A DNA stretch of 64,000 nucleotides, taken from assembly GCA_902528135.1 (NCBI GenBank), contig CABZRS010000001.1, forward strand, positions 62,001 to 126,000, written 5' to 3'. Shown here in pieces: positions 8,782 through 18,363 of this stretch. The notes under the pieces are model-generated. The model saw nothing but the letters and a program-made list of their open reading frames with translations. It was not told the DNA's origin and made no database searches. The position numbers and the translations under genes were made by a program. Each line of letters begins with the position of its first letter. Positions within the stretch are counted from its first letter, which is position 1. This DNA is from an uncultured Pelagibacteraceae bacterium. GTDB lineage: Bacteria; Pseudomonadota; Alphaproteobacteria; Pelagibacterales; Pelagibacteraceae.

Positions 8782-9132
8782 TTAGTTTTTACTGAATATT
8801 CTATATATTTCCCTAGCAATTTCACTCTCAAGAGGGAATGAAAGCATACCCATAACTGAATAACCAAGTAAATAAGGCATTAAATAGAAACGACCCATGT
8901 AAAAGAACCAAGCCACATAAAGTGGCACTAAAGGTCCTATAATAAAGTTTGGGGTAATTGGTTTAAATATTTTTATAAGTGGGTTTGTTAATTTCACAAA
9001 TACTTTCATAAAGAAAAATTGTGAATCTTCTTTCTGAAATATATTCATCGCAACTCGTCCAATTAGAGTCCACATTATAACTCCAAGGATATAATCAATT
9101 ATATAAACTAAGGGGTGAAAGTTTGCTGACAT
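8782..9132 (-). CDS. YggT-like membrane protein
   Basis: 116 aa with three hydrophobic segments (about 8-28, 62-82 and 85-100). The segment LTNPLIKIFKPITPNFIIGPL resembles the YggT motif in which a Pro-rich stretch follows the first membrane helix, and the ARxxMN stretch precedes it. Function is unknown; YggT proteins have been linked to osmotic tolerance and membrane-protein assembly. The gene stands between the symporter and rpe on the same strand, with a GC-rich hairpin (9146-9168) immediately upstream. A second, more canonical YggT-type protein is encoded at 18364. Confidence 0.6.
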   Translation of the reverse strand: MSANFHPLVYIIDYILGVIMWTLIGRVAMNIFQKEDSQFFFMKVFVKLTNPLIKIFKPITPNFIIGPLVPLYVAWFFYMGRFYLMPYLLGYSVMGMLSFPLESEIAREIYRIFSKN

Positions 9133-9145
9133 TTTAGATCTTATC

Positions 9146-9168
9146 TAGGGGCGAAATTTTCGCCCCTA
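9146..9168 (-). terminator. GC-rich hairpin behind the symporter gene
   Basis: Perfect inverted repeat TAGGGGCG / CGCCCCTA with AAA/TTT extending the stem. It is 17 bases beyond the symporter stop codon and 14 bases before the start of the next gene on the same strand. There is no long U-run after it in the transcript, so it may be a weak terminator or an mRNA 3'-end stabiliser separating symporter from downstream expression. Confidence 0.5.
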
Positions 9169-9184
9169 AAATAATATATTTTAA

Positions 9185-10999
9185 TTAATGTTGTTTCCCA
9201 AGTATGGTTTTACCACTTGGTACACGTACATCATCAACCATCTTCTGAGTAGCTGCGTCCGGTGCTGCAGTTATTAAGCTGACAACAATCATCGAAACTA
9301 AACTTACAGCTGCTCCAACTATTCCAAAAGTTAGTTGAGTTATGCCTAAGAAACCAGATCCACCACTTCGTACCCAAATTAGATACGCAGTTCCTGAGAT
9401 CAGTCCTAATAGCATTCCCGCAACAGCTCCTGGAGCATTAGCTCTCTTCCACCATACACCAAGTACAAGTGGGAAGAATAGTCCAGACATCGCAAAGTCA
9501 AAAGCCCAAATTACCGAACCTAGAATACCTTGTATCTCTAGTGCAGCAATCGTAGCTCCTGCAAAACCAATTAATACAAGTAATACCCTTGCAACAACTA
9601 ATCTTTTTGCAGTTTCAGCTTTTGGATTAATGATCTTGTAGTAAACATCATGTGATAACGCATTTGAAATAGCTAAAACTAATCCATCCGCAGTTGACAT
9701 GGCAGCAGCCATACCCCCAGCAGCAACTAGTCCAGATATTACATAAGGTAATCCCGCAATTTCAGGTGTTGCTAATACAACAGCACTACCTTTCATAAAG
9801 AACTCATTAAGTTCTAGAGTTCCATTGCCATTAAAGTCACTTACAAACATCAACTTCGCTTGGTTCCAGTTTTGATACCAGTCAAGAGCTTGAACTTCAG
9901 TTATCGATTTACCGATAATTCCAGTAGCTAGATTAGGATCCATCAAAGAAATTTTGGATAGAGTAGCTAACATTGGAGCTGAAGAGTAAAGTAGGAATAT
10001 AAAGAATAATGACCAACCTACTGATCTTCTAGCTGTTCTTACACTTGGAGTAGTAAAGTATCTCATCATAACATGAGGTAGTGAAGCTGTTCCAGCCATC
10101 ATACATACTGCTAGTGAAATAAATGCCCAAGGCGTTGCATTAACTGAAGAGTGTGGTTTAGTAATTCCCGCCAATCCTTTTGGAACTGTAGCTAAATCTG
10201 CAGCTGAGTTTTTAACAAATCCAAATTGACCTTCAAGTTCTGCAATTCTTGCTACTTCGTCAGCTAACATGAAGTGTGGGAAGAAACCTGCACCAATATT
10301 GTTACTTATCCAGAATACTGGGAGTAAATAAGCAATAATTAGTACAATGTATTGAGCAACTTGTGTCCAAGTTACTGCTCTCATTCCACCAAGCATTGAG
10401 CACATCAGAATACTAGCTAGTCCAACGTAAACTGCAATTTCAAATGGAATATCTAAAGCAACAGAAGCAATTGTTCCTGTTGCGTTAATTTGAGCAGTCA
10501 CATAAGTGAATGATGCAACGGTTAAGACTATAACAGCACTAAATCTTGCTAAGTTACCACCATAACGAGTTCCTATAAAATCTGGAACAGTGTAACATCC
10601 AAATTTTCTAAGATATGGTGCTAACAAAGATGCAACTAGTACATATCCACCAGTCCATCCAACAAGCAGTGCCATATAACCATAGCCTTTAAAGTAAATA
10701 CCACCTGCCATGGCTACAAAAGATGCACCAGACATCCAGTCTGCTGCAGTTGCCATTCCATTAAATACGGTAGGTACCTGCCTTCCAGCTACGTAATAAG
10801 CGTCTGTTTGAAGTGTTCTTGATAACCAACCAATTAAAGCATAAATCAAAACTGTAAAAGCAACAAAAAAGATACCAATCATTTTTGCTGTCATTCCAGC
10901 TTGTTCAGCTATTGCCATTATGATGATAAATACTAGAAAACCTCCAGTATATATCCCATAGACCTTAGGTAGATTATCTATAAATTTACCTTTTATCAT
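9185..10999 (-). CDS. Sodium:solute symporter, acetate/short-chain-acid type (VC_2705-like)
   Basis: 604 aa with about 13 membrane helices of the SSS fold; YYVAGRQVPTVFNGMATAADWMSGASF is the Na+-site region of the acetate-permease branch (quoted as YYVAGRQ and AADWMSGASF). It pairs with the DUF4212 small subunit encoded 4 bases overlapping upstream, which marks the two-subunit symporter type. acs, encoded about 1 kb away on the same strand, supports acetate or another short-chain acid as substrate (inference). Odd feature: residues 388-399 (bases 9803-9838) are a textbook 12-residue EF-hand loop, DFNGNGTLELNE, inside a loop between membrane helices just before the ATPEIAGLP segment, suggesting bound Ca2+. 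Confidence 0.9.
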   Translation of the reverse strand: MIKGKFIDNLPKVYGIYTGGFLVFIIIMAIAEQAGMTAKMIGIFFVAFTVLIYALIGWLSRTLQTDAYYVAGRQVPTVFNGMATAADWMSGASFVAMAGGIYFKGYGYMALLVGWTGGYVLVASLLAPYLRKFGCYTVPDFIGTRYGGNLARFSAVIVLTVASFTYVTAQINATGTIASVALDIPFEIAVYVGLASILMCSMLGGMRAVTWTQVAQYIVLIIAYLLPVFWISNNIGAGFFPHFMLADEVARIAELEGQFGFVKNSAADLATVPKGLAGITKPHSSVNATPWAFISLAVCMMAGTASLPHVMMRYFTTPSVRTARRSVGWSLFFIFLLYSSAPMLATLSKISLMDPNLATGIIGKSITEVQALDWYQNWNQAKLMFVSDFNGNGTLELNEFFMKGSAVVLATPEIAGLPYVISGLVAAGGMAAAMSTADGLVLAISNALSHDVYYKIINPKAETAKRLVVARVLLVLIGFAGATIAALEIQGILGSVIWAFDFAMSGLFFPLVLGVWWKRANAPGAVAGMLLGLISGTAYLIWVRSGGSGFLGITQLTFGIVGAAVSLVSMIVVSLITAAPDAATQKMVDDVRVPSGKTILGKQH

Positions 11000-11262
11000 T
11001 GTTCGCCCTCTCTTTCAGTAAATCCGAACTCATCATCTATTTTCTCTTGTCGACCGGCAAACCAGAAAATTAGAATGACGAATATTGCAAGCGATCCCTG
11101 ACATGTAAACCAATACGTTAAAGGATATCCAAATGGTCTAATGCTTGATTCTTGCATTTCGGCTCCGAAAAGAAAGATGCCAATTGAGAAAACAAACCAA
11201 ATTGCTAATGTAATAAAGAGCAAGTTCCTGGTTTTTTCCCAGTGTTGTTCTTGTTTCGACAT
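10996..11262 (-). CDS. Sodium/substrate symporter small subunit (DUF4212)
   Basis: 88 aa with two membrane helices (about 14-32 and 47-66), the segment FGYPLTYWFTCQGSLAIF and a charged C-terminal tail (RQEKIDDEFGF), as in the small partner of two-component Na+/solute symporters. The stop overlaps the symporter start (ATGA, 4 bases), so the pair is translationally coupled. A strong ribosome-binding site (ggagaga) precedes the ATG at 11262. Confidence 0.92.
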   Translation of the reverse strand: MSKQEQHWEKTRNLLFITLAIWFVFSIGIFLFGAEMQESSIRPFGYPLTYWFTCQGSLAIFVILIFWFAGRQEKIDDEFGFTEREGEQ

Positions 11263-11382
11263 TTTTTCTCTCTCCTATAGGTTAAATAAAGAACCATACC
11301 GATAATCAAATTTATTTAAACCCCTAAAAACACTCGATATTGTGTCATTTTTACATTATACATCAACATATTAGTTAGATAA

Positions 11383-12009
11383 ATGGCCCTTAAATACAGA
11401 TTCAACTTAAAAGATATAAAACTTGAAGATTTCAAAGTTTATTTAGTTGCAATGTTTAAAGGCATTTTGCCAAAGAAAAAAATAAAGAATGTTGATGATT
11501 TGAAAGAATTTATTCAGCAAAAATCAGCATGGGTATCACAAGTTACTTTATATAATTATTTGAAAACAAGAATGGGCACTAAATGGGTTCTCCATTTTGA
11601 TGATGAAAAATTTTTAAAATCAATTAACACTGCTAAATGGAATATATATGCAATTTCACTTCAAGATTTATCTTTTTATACTGTTTCGTATTTAAATGTT
11701 TTTTATAATTTCCGAGAAACTAATAAAGCCTCTGAAATTTATAATAATATTTTGGACAAAGAATTAGAGAATGGCATGCCTAAGGAAATTGTTGATCAAG
11801 CGAGAGTTAGTTTTCAGAAAAGATTTGATCAAATTAAATGGAATGACTATTATAAATCTTGGCCATTTAATGAAAGTGCTCTTGCATTATATAATTGGGC
11901 TCCAGTAGCTACTGAACTAAAATCTATTGATAGAAAAATAGTCCTTAATTCTATGATTTTGAAATGGGATAATATTAAAGAAGAGTTTTCTAAACTAATA
12001 AAGATCTAG
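11383..12009 (+). CDS. Conserved hypothetical protein of alphaproteobacterial type
   Basis: 208 aa, soluble, no signal peptide or membrane segment. I recognise the segments [15 protein letters not shown] and [19 protein letters not shown] as resembling a widespread alphaproteobacterial protein of unknown function, sometimes labelled esterase without visible support; no GxSxG motif or other catalytic signature is present here. Predicted mostly helical with many Trp/Tyr. The gene is divergent from the symporter operon and converges on acs with a 4-base overlap, so position gives no clear functional hint. Confidence 0.7.
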   Translation: MALKYRFNLKDIKLEDFKVYLVAMFKGILPKKKIKNVDDLKEFIQQKSAWVSQVTLYNYLKTRMGTKWVLHFDDEKFLKSINTAKWNIYAISLQDLSFYTVSYLNVFYNFRETNKASEIYNNILDKELENGMPKEIVDQARVSFQKRFDQIKWNDYYKSWPFNESALALYNWAPVATELKSIDRKIVLNSMILKWDNIKEEFSKLIKI

Positions 12010-13991
12010 ATATTTTTTCTATTATCGACCAAGCTTTCAACAACCGAAGGATCCGCTAAAGTTGTTGTATCTCCTAATTGACCATGCTCATTAGCAGCGA
12101 TTTTTCTCAGAATTCTTCTCATTATTTTACCTGATCTTGTCTTTGGAAGTCCTGGAGCAAATTGAATTAGGTCCGGAGTTGCTATTGGACCAATTTGTTT
12201 CCTAACCCAAAGCTTTAAATCTCTCTCTAAATCAAGAGTACTTTTTTCTCCAGCATTTAAAGTTACATAACAGTAAAGCCCGTTTCCTTTTATATCATGA
12301 GGATAACCAACCACTGCTGCTTCAGCCACTTTTGGATGAGCTACAAACGCACTTTCAATTTCTGCAGTACCTAAATTATGACCAGAAACTATAATTACAT
12401 CATCTACTCTTCCTGTAATCCAATAGTATCCATCCTTATCTCTTCTGCAGCCATCACCTGTAAAATATTTCCCATCAAATTGTGAAAAATAAGTATCTAT
12501 AAATCTTTGATGGTCACCATAGACACTTCTCATTTGTCCAGGCCACGATTGTGAAATACAAAGTCTACCTTGTGCTTCTCCATTTAAAACCTTGCCATCT
12601 TTATCTAGGATCTCTGGTTTAATTCCGTAAAATGGTTTGGTTGCGGAACCAGGTTTTAAATCTATCGCTCCAGTTTGAGGACTAATCAAAATCCCACCTG
12701 TTTCTGTTTGCCACCATGTATCAACGATTGGACATCTACTATCGCCAACAGTTTTGTAGTACCATTCCCAAGCTTCAGGATTAATTGGTTCACCAACAGT
12801 ACCTAAAAGTTTTAAAGTTTTTCTAGATGTTTTCTTTACAGGTTTATCACCTTCCCTCATTAAAGCTCTGATTGCCGTTGGAGCTGTATAAAAAATATTA
12901 ACTTTATATTTATCAACTATTTGCCACCATCTAGATGTATCAGGATAATTAGGTATTCCTTCAAACATGATTGTAGTTGCGCCGTTAGCAAGTGGACCAT
13001 AAATAATATAACTATGTCCTGTAACCCAGCCTATATCAGCCGTGCACCAGTAAATATCTTTAGGTTTATAATTAAAAATATATTGGTGAGTCATTGATGC
13101 ATAAACCATATATCCACCAGTTGTATGTAGAACACCTTTTGGTTTCCCAGTTGAACCAGATGTGTAAAGAATGAATAATGGATCTTCAGCATTCATTTCC
13201 TCAGGCTCACATTTTGCTGAAACTTTACTAATCATTTTGTGATACCAAACATCACGATCATTGTACCAATCAATTTTTTTCGTACCTGTTCTCTTTACAA
13301 CGATACATTTCTTTACGTTTGGGCAGCTTTGTAAAGCTTCATCTGTAATAGATTTTAAAGGGATTGTTTTGCCACCTCTTACTCCTTCATCTGCAGTGAT
13401 TACATAATCAGATTCGCAATCATTAATTCTGCCTGAAATACTATCTGGTGAAAAACCTCCAAATATTATGGAGTGAACCGCACCTATTCTTGCACACGCA
13501 AGCATTGTGTAGGCAAGTTCTGGTATCATAGTAAGGTAAATAGTTACTCTGTCACCCCTTTGAACTCCCAGATTTTTTAATCCATTTGCTGCTTTTGAAA
13601 CTTCTTTATGAAGTTCTTTATATGTAATTTTTTTTTGAACCTTAGGATCATCTCCTACCCATATAATTGCAGTCTTATTAGCATTTTTTTTAAGATGTCT
13701 ATCAATGCAATTCGCTGAGGCATTTAAAGTACCATCATAGAACCATTTGATATGAACATCATCTTTACTATATTTAACGTCTTTAATTTTTTTATAAGGC
13801 TTAATCCAATTAATTCTTTTTCCTTCTTTTTTCCAAAATCCATCATTGTCTTTAATCGACTCGTTATATTTCTTTATATATTGAGATTTATTAACGGTAG
13901 CTTTACTTATCCATTCTTTCTTTGTTTTATAAACTGTCTCTTTGGGTTTTTTAGAGATAACTTTTTTTTTAACTTTTTTTTTCATAGGCAT
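12006..13991 (-). CDS. acs: Acetyl-CoA synthetase (AMP-forming)
   Basis: 661 aa. ANL-superfamily motifs are complete: the P-loop [17 protein letters not shown], the A5 region [30 protein letters not shown], and the C-terminal [13 protein letters not shown] whose lysine is the catalytic, acetylatable residue. It converts acetate, ATP and CoA to acetyl-CoA. The first 25 residues are a Lys-rich extension ([15 protein letters not shown]) not usual in the family; ATG 13985 is an alternative start within it. It follows the EVE gene by 10 bases, so it is probably the last gene of the tsaD - small ORF - EVE - acs run, and works with the symporter at 9185 for acetate use. Confidence 0.96.
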   Translation of the reverse strand: MPMKKKVKKKVISKKPKETVYKTKKEWISKATVNKSQYIKKYNESIKDNDGFWKKEGKRINWIKPYKKIKDVKYSKDDVHIKWFYDGTLNASANCIDRHLKKNANKTAIIWVGDDPKVQKKITYKELHKEVSKAANGLKNLGVQRGDRVTIYLTMIPELAYTMLACARIGAVHSIIFGGFSPDSISGRINDCESDYVITADEGVRGGKTIPLKSITDEALQSCPNVKKCIVVKRTGTKKIDWYNDRDVWYHKMISKVSAKCEPEEMNAEDPLFILYTSGSTGKPKGVLHTTGGYMVYASMTHQYIFNYKPKDIYWCTADIGWVTGHSYIIYGPLANGATTIMFEGIPNYPDTSRWWQIVDKYKVNIFYTAPTAIRALMREGDKPVKKTSRKTLKLLGTVGEPINPEAWEWYYKTVGDSRCPIVDTWWQTETGGILISPQTGAIDLKPGSATKPFYGIKPEILDKDGKVLNGEAQGRLCISQSWPGQMRSVYGDHQRFIDTYFSQFDGKYFTGDGCRRDKDGYYWITGRVDDVIIVSGHNLGTAEIESAFVAHPKVAEAAVVGYPHDIKGNGLYCYVTLNAGEKSTLDLERDLKLWVRKQIGPIATPDLIQFAPGLPKTRSGKIMRRILRKIAANEHGQLGDTTTLADPSVVESLVDNRKNI

Positions 13992-14001
13992 GAATTTTTT
14001 T

Positions 14002-14418
14002 TTAATTAATTCTACCCATCTTCAAAATTATTTTCCAGCTTTTAGTATCAATAGGCATGACAGATAGTCTACTTTGTCTAATTAGATATAAGTTCTCTAA
14101 AGCCTTAGTTTTTTTGATGTTTTCAAGTGTTACAGGATTTTGAAGTTTATTTTTAAATCTAACTTTAACTGCAACAAACCTTTTTTCCTTATCCGTTGGA
14201 TCAATGAATGCCGTTTTAATAACTTCGACTATACCAACTATCTCTTTTCCAATATTAGAATGATAAAAAAAACAAAGATCTCCTTTTTCCATTTTTTTTA
14301 AATTACTTGCTGCTTGATAATTTCTTACACCATCCCAGTCAGTTCCTTTTTCTCCAGCTTTGATTTGTTGATCAATTGACCATACATCTGGCTCAGATTT
14401 CATTAACCAATATTGCAT
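14002..14418 (-). CDS. EVE domain protein
   Basis: 138 aa, the complete EVE (PUA-like) fold. It starts [17 protein letters not shown], with [25 protein letters not shown] and VKVRFKNKL in family order. EVE proteins bind modified bases in nucleic acids; in alphaproteobacteria the stand-alone form is typically encoded near tsaD, as here. Its ATG at 14418 abuts the stop of the 38-aa gene at 14419 with no spacer, which implies translation by re-initiation. The acs gene follows 10 bases later. Confidence 0.93.
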   Translation of the reverse strand: MQYWLMKSEPDVWSIDQQIKAGEKGTDWDGVRNYQAASNLKKMEKGDLCFFYHSNIGKEIVGIVEVIKTAFIDPTDKEKRFVAVKVRFKNKLQNPVTLENIKKTKALENLYLIRQSRLSVMPIDTKSWKIILKMGRIN

Positions 14419-14535
14419 TTAATTTTTTTTCTTTTTCTTTTCTTTTTTAAGTTTTCTTTTTTCCTTTATAGAAAGTTTAGCTTGTTTCATTACGCTAGCA
14501 TCTTTAAATGACTTACCACTATATCTTTTCGACAT
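14419..14535 (-). CDS. 38-aa Lys-rich small protein
   Basis: Short reading frame between tsaD and EVE: starts MSKRYSGKSFKDASVMKQ and ends in a run of lysines (KEKKKKKN). Its ATG begins immediately after the tsaD stop and its stop is immediately followed by the EVE ATG, so all three frames are joined with zero spacing. That arrangement is hard to explain unless the small frame is translated. The composition (about half Lys/Arg) suggests RNA or ribosome association, which is inference. No family recognised. In many other alphaproteobacteria gpsA or a YCII-domain gene sits between tsaD and EVE; neither is here. Confidence 0.7.
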   Translation of the reverse strand: MSKRYSGKSFKDASVMKQAKLSIKEKRKLKKEKKKKKN

Positions 14536-15609
14536 TTATAATCTAACTCCTGCTCCTTTTAAAAACTTTGCTTTTTCGTCAAGTGGTAGTCTTGGACTTG
14601 CAGGAAGATCCAAATTATCAAATTTTTTGATTTTATACTTTTCAAGACCAACTAGAGCAATCATAGCTGCATTATCCCCACATAATTTTGGTTCAGGAAA
14701 AATTGGTCTAAAATCATTCTTATTACATACTTTTATTAATTTTTTTCTAATACCCTTGTTGGCAGCAACACCTCCAGCGATTACAAAAGTTTTACTTTTC
14801 TTTTTATTGGTCTTTTTGAACTCATCAAATGCAATTTGTGTTTTTACTTCTAAAATTTCTTCAATTGTTTTTTGAAAAGATGCTGCAAGATCATATTTTT
14901 CTTGTTTAGATTTTATAGTGCTTGAAATCCTTAAAATTGCAGTTTTAAGACCTGCAAATGATAAATTACATCCCCCTTTATTTATAATTGGTTTAGGAAG
15001 TTTAAATTTATTTGCATCTCCCTGCTTTGCAAAACCTTCTAACTTCGGTCCTCCTGGAAATTCAATACCTAATAGTTTTGCAGTTTTGTCAAATGCTTCT
15101 CCTAGAGCATCATCAATTGTTGTTCCTAATCTTTTATATTTTCCAAGTCCATTCACACTAAGATATTGCGTATGTCCTCCTGAAATTAATAACAACAAAT
15201 ATGGAAAATCTAAGCTTGTATTAAGTTTTGGACTTAAGGCATGCCCTTCAAGATGGTTTACACCAATAAAAGGTATATTTAGGCTTGCAGATAATGCTTT
15301 GCCAAAATTTAAACCAACAGTAAGGCAAACAATTAAGCCTGGACCAGATGTTGAAGCAATTGCAGAAACATCATTTAAATTCACACCACTTTCATTAATT
15401 GCTTTTTTTGCAATTAAATCAATTTTTTCTACATGAGATCGTGCTGCAAGCTCAGGAACCACACCTCCAAATTCTTTATGAATGTCAAATTGACTTGAAA
15501 CTACGTTTGATAATATTTTTACCTTACCGTTTTTATCTTCCTTTATGATTGATACCGCAGTTTCATCGCAACTTGTCTCAATTCCTAGTATTATTTTTTT
15601 TTCATTCAT
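14536..15609 (-). CDS. tsaD: tRNA N6-threonylcarbamoyladenosine transferase
   Basis: 357 aa, full length. ASKHA-fold family motifs: LGIETSCDETAVSI, the metal-binding HLEGH (in GVNHLEGHALSP), LLISGGHTQYL, TIDDALGEAFDK, and SFAGLKTAIL. TsaD transfers the threonylcarbamoyl group from TC-AMP onto A37 of ANN-decoding tRNAs, together with TsaB/TsaE, which are not in this window. Divergent from hemC with 54 bases between starts, a pairing widely conserved in alphaproteobacteria. Heads the minus-strand run tsaD - small ORF - EVE - acs. Confidence 0.97.
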   Translation of the reverse strand: MNEKKIILGIETSCDETAVSIIKEDKNGKVKILSNVVSSQFDIHKEFGGVVPELAARSHVEKIDLIAKKAINESGVNLNDVSAIASTSGPGLIVCLTVGLNFGKALSASLNIPFIGVNHLEGHALSPKLNTSLDFPYLLLLISGGHTQYLSVNGLGKYKRLGTTIDDALGEAFDKTAKLLGIEFPGGPKLEGFAKQGDANKFKLPKPIINKGGCNLSFAGLKTAILRISSTIKSKQEKYDLAASFQKTIEEILEVKTQIAFDEFKKTNKKKSKTFVIAGGVAANKGIRKKLIKVCNKNDFRPIFPEPKLCGDNAAMIALVGLEKYKIKKFDNLDLPASPRLPLDEKAKFLKGAGVRL

Positions 15610-15663
15610 AAATATTTATAATTAATACAATTAAACTATAAGAATGTAATAAAAATAAGAATT

Positions 15664-16575
15664 ATGAAAAGAGATAAATTTATTATTGGTACTAGAGGAA
15701 GTCAGTTAGCTCAAATTTATACCAAAAAAGTGACAAACCATCTTAAAAAAGTTTCATCGACTCAAATAGAAACAAAAAAAATAGTCACAAGTGGAGATGA
15801 AAACCAAAAGGATAGGTTATCAAATATTGGAGGAAAAGGATTATTTTCAAAAAAAATTGAAATAGAATTAATTAATAATAATATTGATATTGCTGTTCAT
15901 GCTTTAAAAGATATGCCATCGATTGAAACAACGGGGCTAACAACAAATTTTTATCTAAAAAGAAATTCGCCCAATGAAATTTTTATTAGTAAAGACGACA
16001 TAAATTTCCATGACCTTAAACCTAATTCAATAATTGGTACTTCTTCTTACAGAAGGGAATACCAATTAAAAAGTATTAGATCAGATTTGAATTATAAATT
16101 AATAAGAGGAAATGTGGATACTAGGATAAAGAAATTAGAGAATGGAGATTACGATGCAATTTTACTTTCTAAAGCTGGCATTGAAGCTTTAGGTTTGACA
16201 AATAAAATTACACATGAATTTAATACTGAAGAACTAATACCATGTGCTGGACAAGGTATTATTGCTATACAATGTAGAGAAAACGATCAAGAAATAATTA
16301 ATATTTTAGAAAAAATTAATGATGATCAGTCAAGAATTATTGCAAATGCTGAGAGAAAAATCCTAAAAATACTCGAGGGTGACTGCGATACAGCTGTTGG
16401 TGTGTATGCAAAGATTGATAAAGATTTTGTAAATATAAAAGCTGAACTTTTTTCAGTAGATGGTAAACAAAGATTTTTTGTTGAAGAAAGTGAAAATAAA
16501 AAAATGATTAAAGATTTAAGTATTAAGATTGGAGAAAAACTAAAATCAGAGTCAAAGGGATCTTACAAAAGGTAA
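15664..16575 (+). CDS. hemC: Hydroxymethylbilane synthase (porphobilinogen deaminase)
   Basis: 303 aa, normal length. IGTRGSQLAQIYT at the N-terminus, the catalytic Asp in VHALKDMPS, IGTSSYRREYQL, IRGNVDTRIKKLE, and the Cys in EGDCDTAVGVYA that carries the dipyrromethane cofactor. It polymerises four porphobilinogens to hydroxymethylbilane in heme synthesis. One base separates it from hemD, its pathway successor, and it heads the plus-strand run through to the MBL hydrolase at 19515. Heme made here would feed cytochrome c maturation (27109 onward). Confidence 0.97.
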   Translation: MKRDKFIIGTRGSQLAQIYTKKVTNHLKKVSSTQIETKKIVTSGDENQKDRLSNIGGKGLFSKKIEIELINNNIDIAVHALKDMPSIETTGLTTNFYLKRNSPNEIFISKDDINFHDLKPNSIIGTSSYRREYQLKSIRSDLNYKLIRGNVDTRIKKLENGDYDAILLSKAGIEALGLTNKITHEFNTEELIPCAGQGIIAIQCRENDQEIINILEKINDDQSRIIANAERKILKILEGDCDTAVGVYAKIDKDFVNIKAELFSVDGKQRFFVEESENKKMIKDLSIKIGEKLKSESKGSYKR

Positions 16576-16576
16576 A

Positions 16577-17275
16577 ATGCATATTTTATTAACAAGACCA
16601 TTAGAGGATAGTAAAGAATTAATATTAAAATTTAGTTCTTTAGGACATAAAGTTTCTCATTTACCCGTAATAAAAGTTGAAACAATTAAATACGATGAAC
16701 CTGACTATAGCCAATTTAAGGGAATAATATTTACAAGTTCAAATGCGATTAAGAATTTAGATTTAAATAGAGTTGATAAAAAAATTGAATGTTATTGTGT
16801 TGGCTCTGCAACAGAAAAAGTTGCAAAGCTAAACGGTTTTCAAAATATTATCTCTGCAGAAGGAAATGTTAATAATTTAAAAGAATTAATATTACAAAAC
16901 TATGACCCAAAGAATGGATCACTTCTTTATGTGAGTGGTGAGATAGTTTCTAGTAGGCTAGATAAAGATCTAATTTCTGAAGGTTATTCTTTAAAGAGAT
17001 TGATTAACTATACGGTTTTATCAACTCAAGAAATAAAAGAGGAATTTAGAGCACAATTAAAAGCTTCAATCCCTGATATAATTTATGTTTACTCAGAAAA
17101 TAGCGCTAAGAGTTTATTAAATTTACTTAAAAAGTATGATCTTTTAGACAGTTGGATGGATACCAATTTGATGTGTATGGGTGAAAAAGCATCAGCAATT
17201 TTAAATGTGATCAAGTGGAAAAAAATTTTTCTATTTAACTCTGGTGAAGAAGAGTTTTTGCTATATAAAATTTAG
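16577..17275 (+). CDS. hemD: Uroporphyrinogen-III synthase
   Basis: 232 aa. This family is weakly conserved; the supporting signs are HILLTRPLEDS at the N-terminus, GIIFTSSNAIKNL, CVGSATEKVAKLNGF, LYVSGEIVS and the C-terminal IYVYSENSAKSLLNLL with LMCMGEKAS, plus position directly after hemC. It inverts ring D while closing hydroxymethylbilane to uroporphyrinogen III. Two bases separate its stop from the mechanosensitive channel gene. Confidence 0.92.
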   Translation: MHILLTRPLEDSKELILKFSSLGHKVSHLPVIKVETIKYDEPDYSQFKGIIFTSSNAIKNLDLNRVDKKIECYCVGSATEKVAKLNGFQNIISAEGNVNNLKELILQNYDPKNGSLLYVSGEIVSSRLDKDLISEGYSLKRLINYTVLSTQEIKEEFRAQLKASIPDIIYVYSENSAKSLLNLLKKYDLLDSWMDTNLMCMGEKASAILNVIKWKKIFLFNSGEEEFLLYKI

Positions 17276-17277
17276 CC

Positions 17278-18363
17278 ATGAGTGTTTTTGAGAACTTTTC
17301 AGGACTTTTTTTGTCTGTATGGCAAAAAGGAATTTTAGGTGTTAACTTTGTAGAGATCTTAATTGGTCTTGGAATATTCTTTGTATTCCTAGTTTTCAGA
17401 GGGTTAATAAGTAAATTAGTTATTAAAAAATTAGAATTAATATCACAAAGAACAACCAACAAACTTGATGACACTTTCGTTAAGGCGATGGAGGGGCCAG
17501 CTAGATTTCTTCCAATTGTGCTAGGAGTATTTTTTGCAAGCTATTACATGTCTTTTGCAGAGGATACGAGATTATTTTTAGATAATGTAAATAGAACTTT
17601 GATAACAATATTGCTCTTTTGGATCATTCATCAAATTATTGAACCAATTTCTTACATACTAAGTGGATTCGATAAGATTTTAACTAGAGAACTAATTGGC
17701 TGGATTATCAAATCATTAAAAATTTTAATTTTAATCTTAGGAGCTGCAGCTGTTTTAGAATTATGGGGAATTAAAATTGGTCCAATTATTGCAGGACTTG
17801 GTTTATTTGGTGTTGCAGTTGCTTTAGGAGCACAAGATTTATTCAAAAATTTAATATCAGGAATTTTAGTACTTGTTGAAAAAAGATTTAAAATGGGTGA
17901 TTGGATTGAAGTTGAAGGAATAATCGAGGGTGTAGTTGAAAAAATAGGTTTTAGATCAACTGTTATAAGAAAATTTGATAAGTCTTTAGCAATTATTCCA
18001 AATTTTCAGTTTGCAGAAAATGCTGTAATTAATAAAAGTCAAATAACAAATTGGAGAATTAGTTGGACAATAACACTTCAGTATGACTCTACTGTTGAAC
18101 AATTAAAAACTATACGAAATGAGATAGAAGATTTTATAAATAGTTCAGAAGATTATGATATTAAAGTTGGTGTTTCTGTTAGGGTTGATAAATTTGCTGA
18201 TAGCTCAATAGATATGTATGTGAGATGTTATACAAAAACAAATAGTTGGAGTGAAATGTTGTTAGTTAAAGAAAGACTGGCAATTAAAATTAAAGAAATT
18301 GTTGAGGGTAATAAAGCATCTTTTGCTTTTCCAAGCACCTCTGTATATGTAGAGAAGAAATAA
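17278..18363 (+). CDS. MscS-family mechanosensitive ion channel
   Basis: 361 aa. Four to five membrane helices, the last being the Gly/Ala-rich pore helix IIAGLGLFGVAVALGAQDLF, followed by the MscS beta domain (FKMGDWIEVEGIIEGVVEKIGF, quoted here in two parts, then TVIRKFDKSLAIIPN). Members open under membrane tension to release osmolytes on hypo-osmotic shock. Encoded between hemD and a YggT-like protein with minimal spacing; both neighbours downstream have been linked to osmotic response, though the operon as a whole is mixed. Confidence 0.93.
   Translation: MSVFENFSGLFLSVWQKGILGVNFVEILIGLGIFFVFLVFRGLISKLVIKKLELISQRTTNKLDDTFVKAMEGPARFLPIVLGVFFASYYMSFAEDTRLFLDNVNRTLITILLFWIIHQIIEPISYILSGFDKILTRELIGWIIKSLKILILILGAAAVLELWGIKIGPIIAGLGLFGVAVALGAQDLFKNLISGILVLVEKRFKMGDWIEVEGIIEGVVEKIGFRSTVIRKFDKSLAIIPNFQFAENAVINKSQITNWRISWTITLQYDSTVEQLKTIRNEIEDFINSSEDYDIKVGVSVRVDKFADSSIDMYVRCYTKTNSWSEMLLVKERLAIKIKEIVEGNKASFAFPSTSVYVEKK

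Noticed and set aside
14918-15436. 172-codon plus-strand frame opposite tsaD
   Set aside because: Shadow of tsaD; no conserved features and tsaD is certain.
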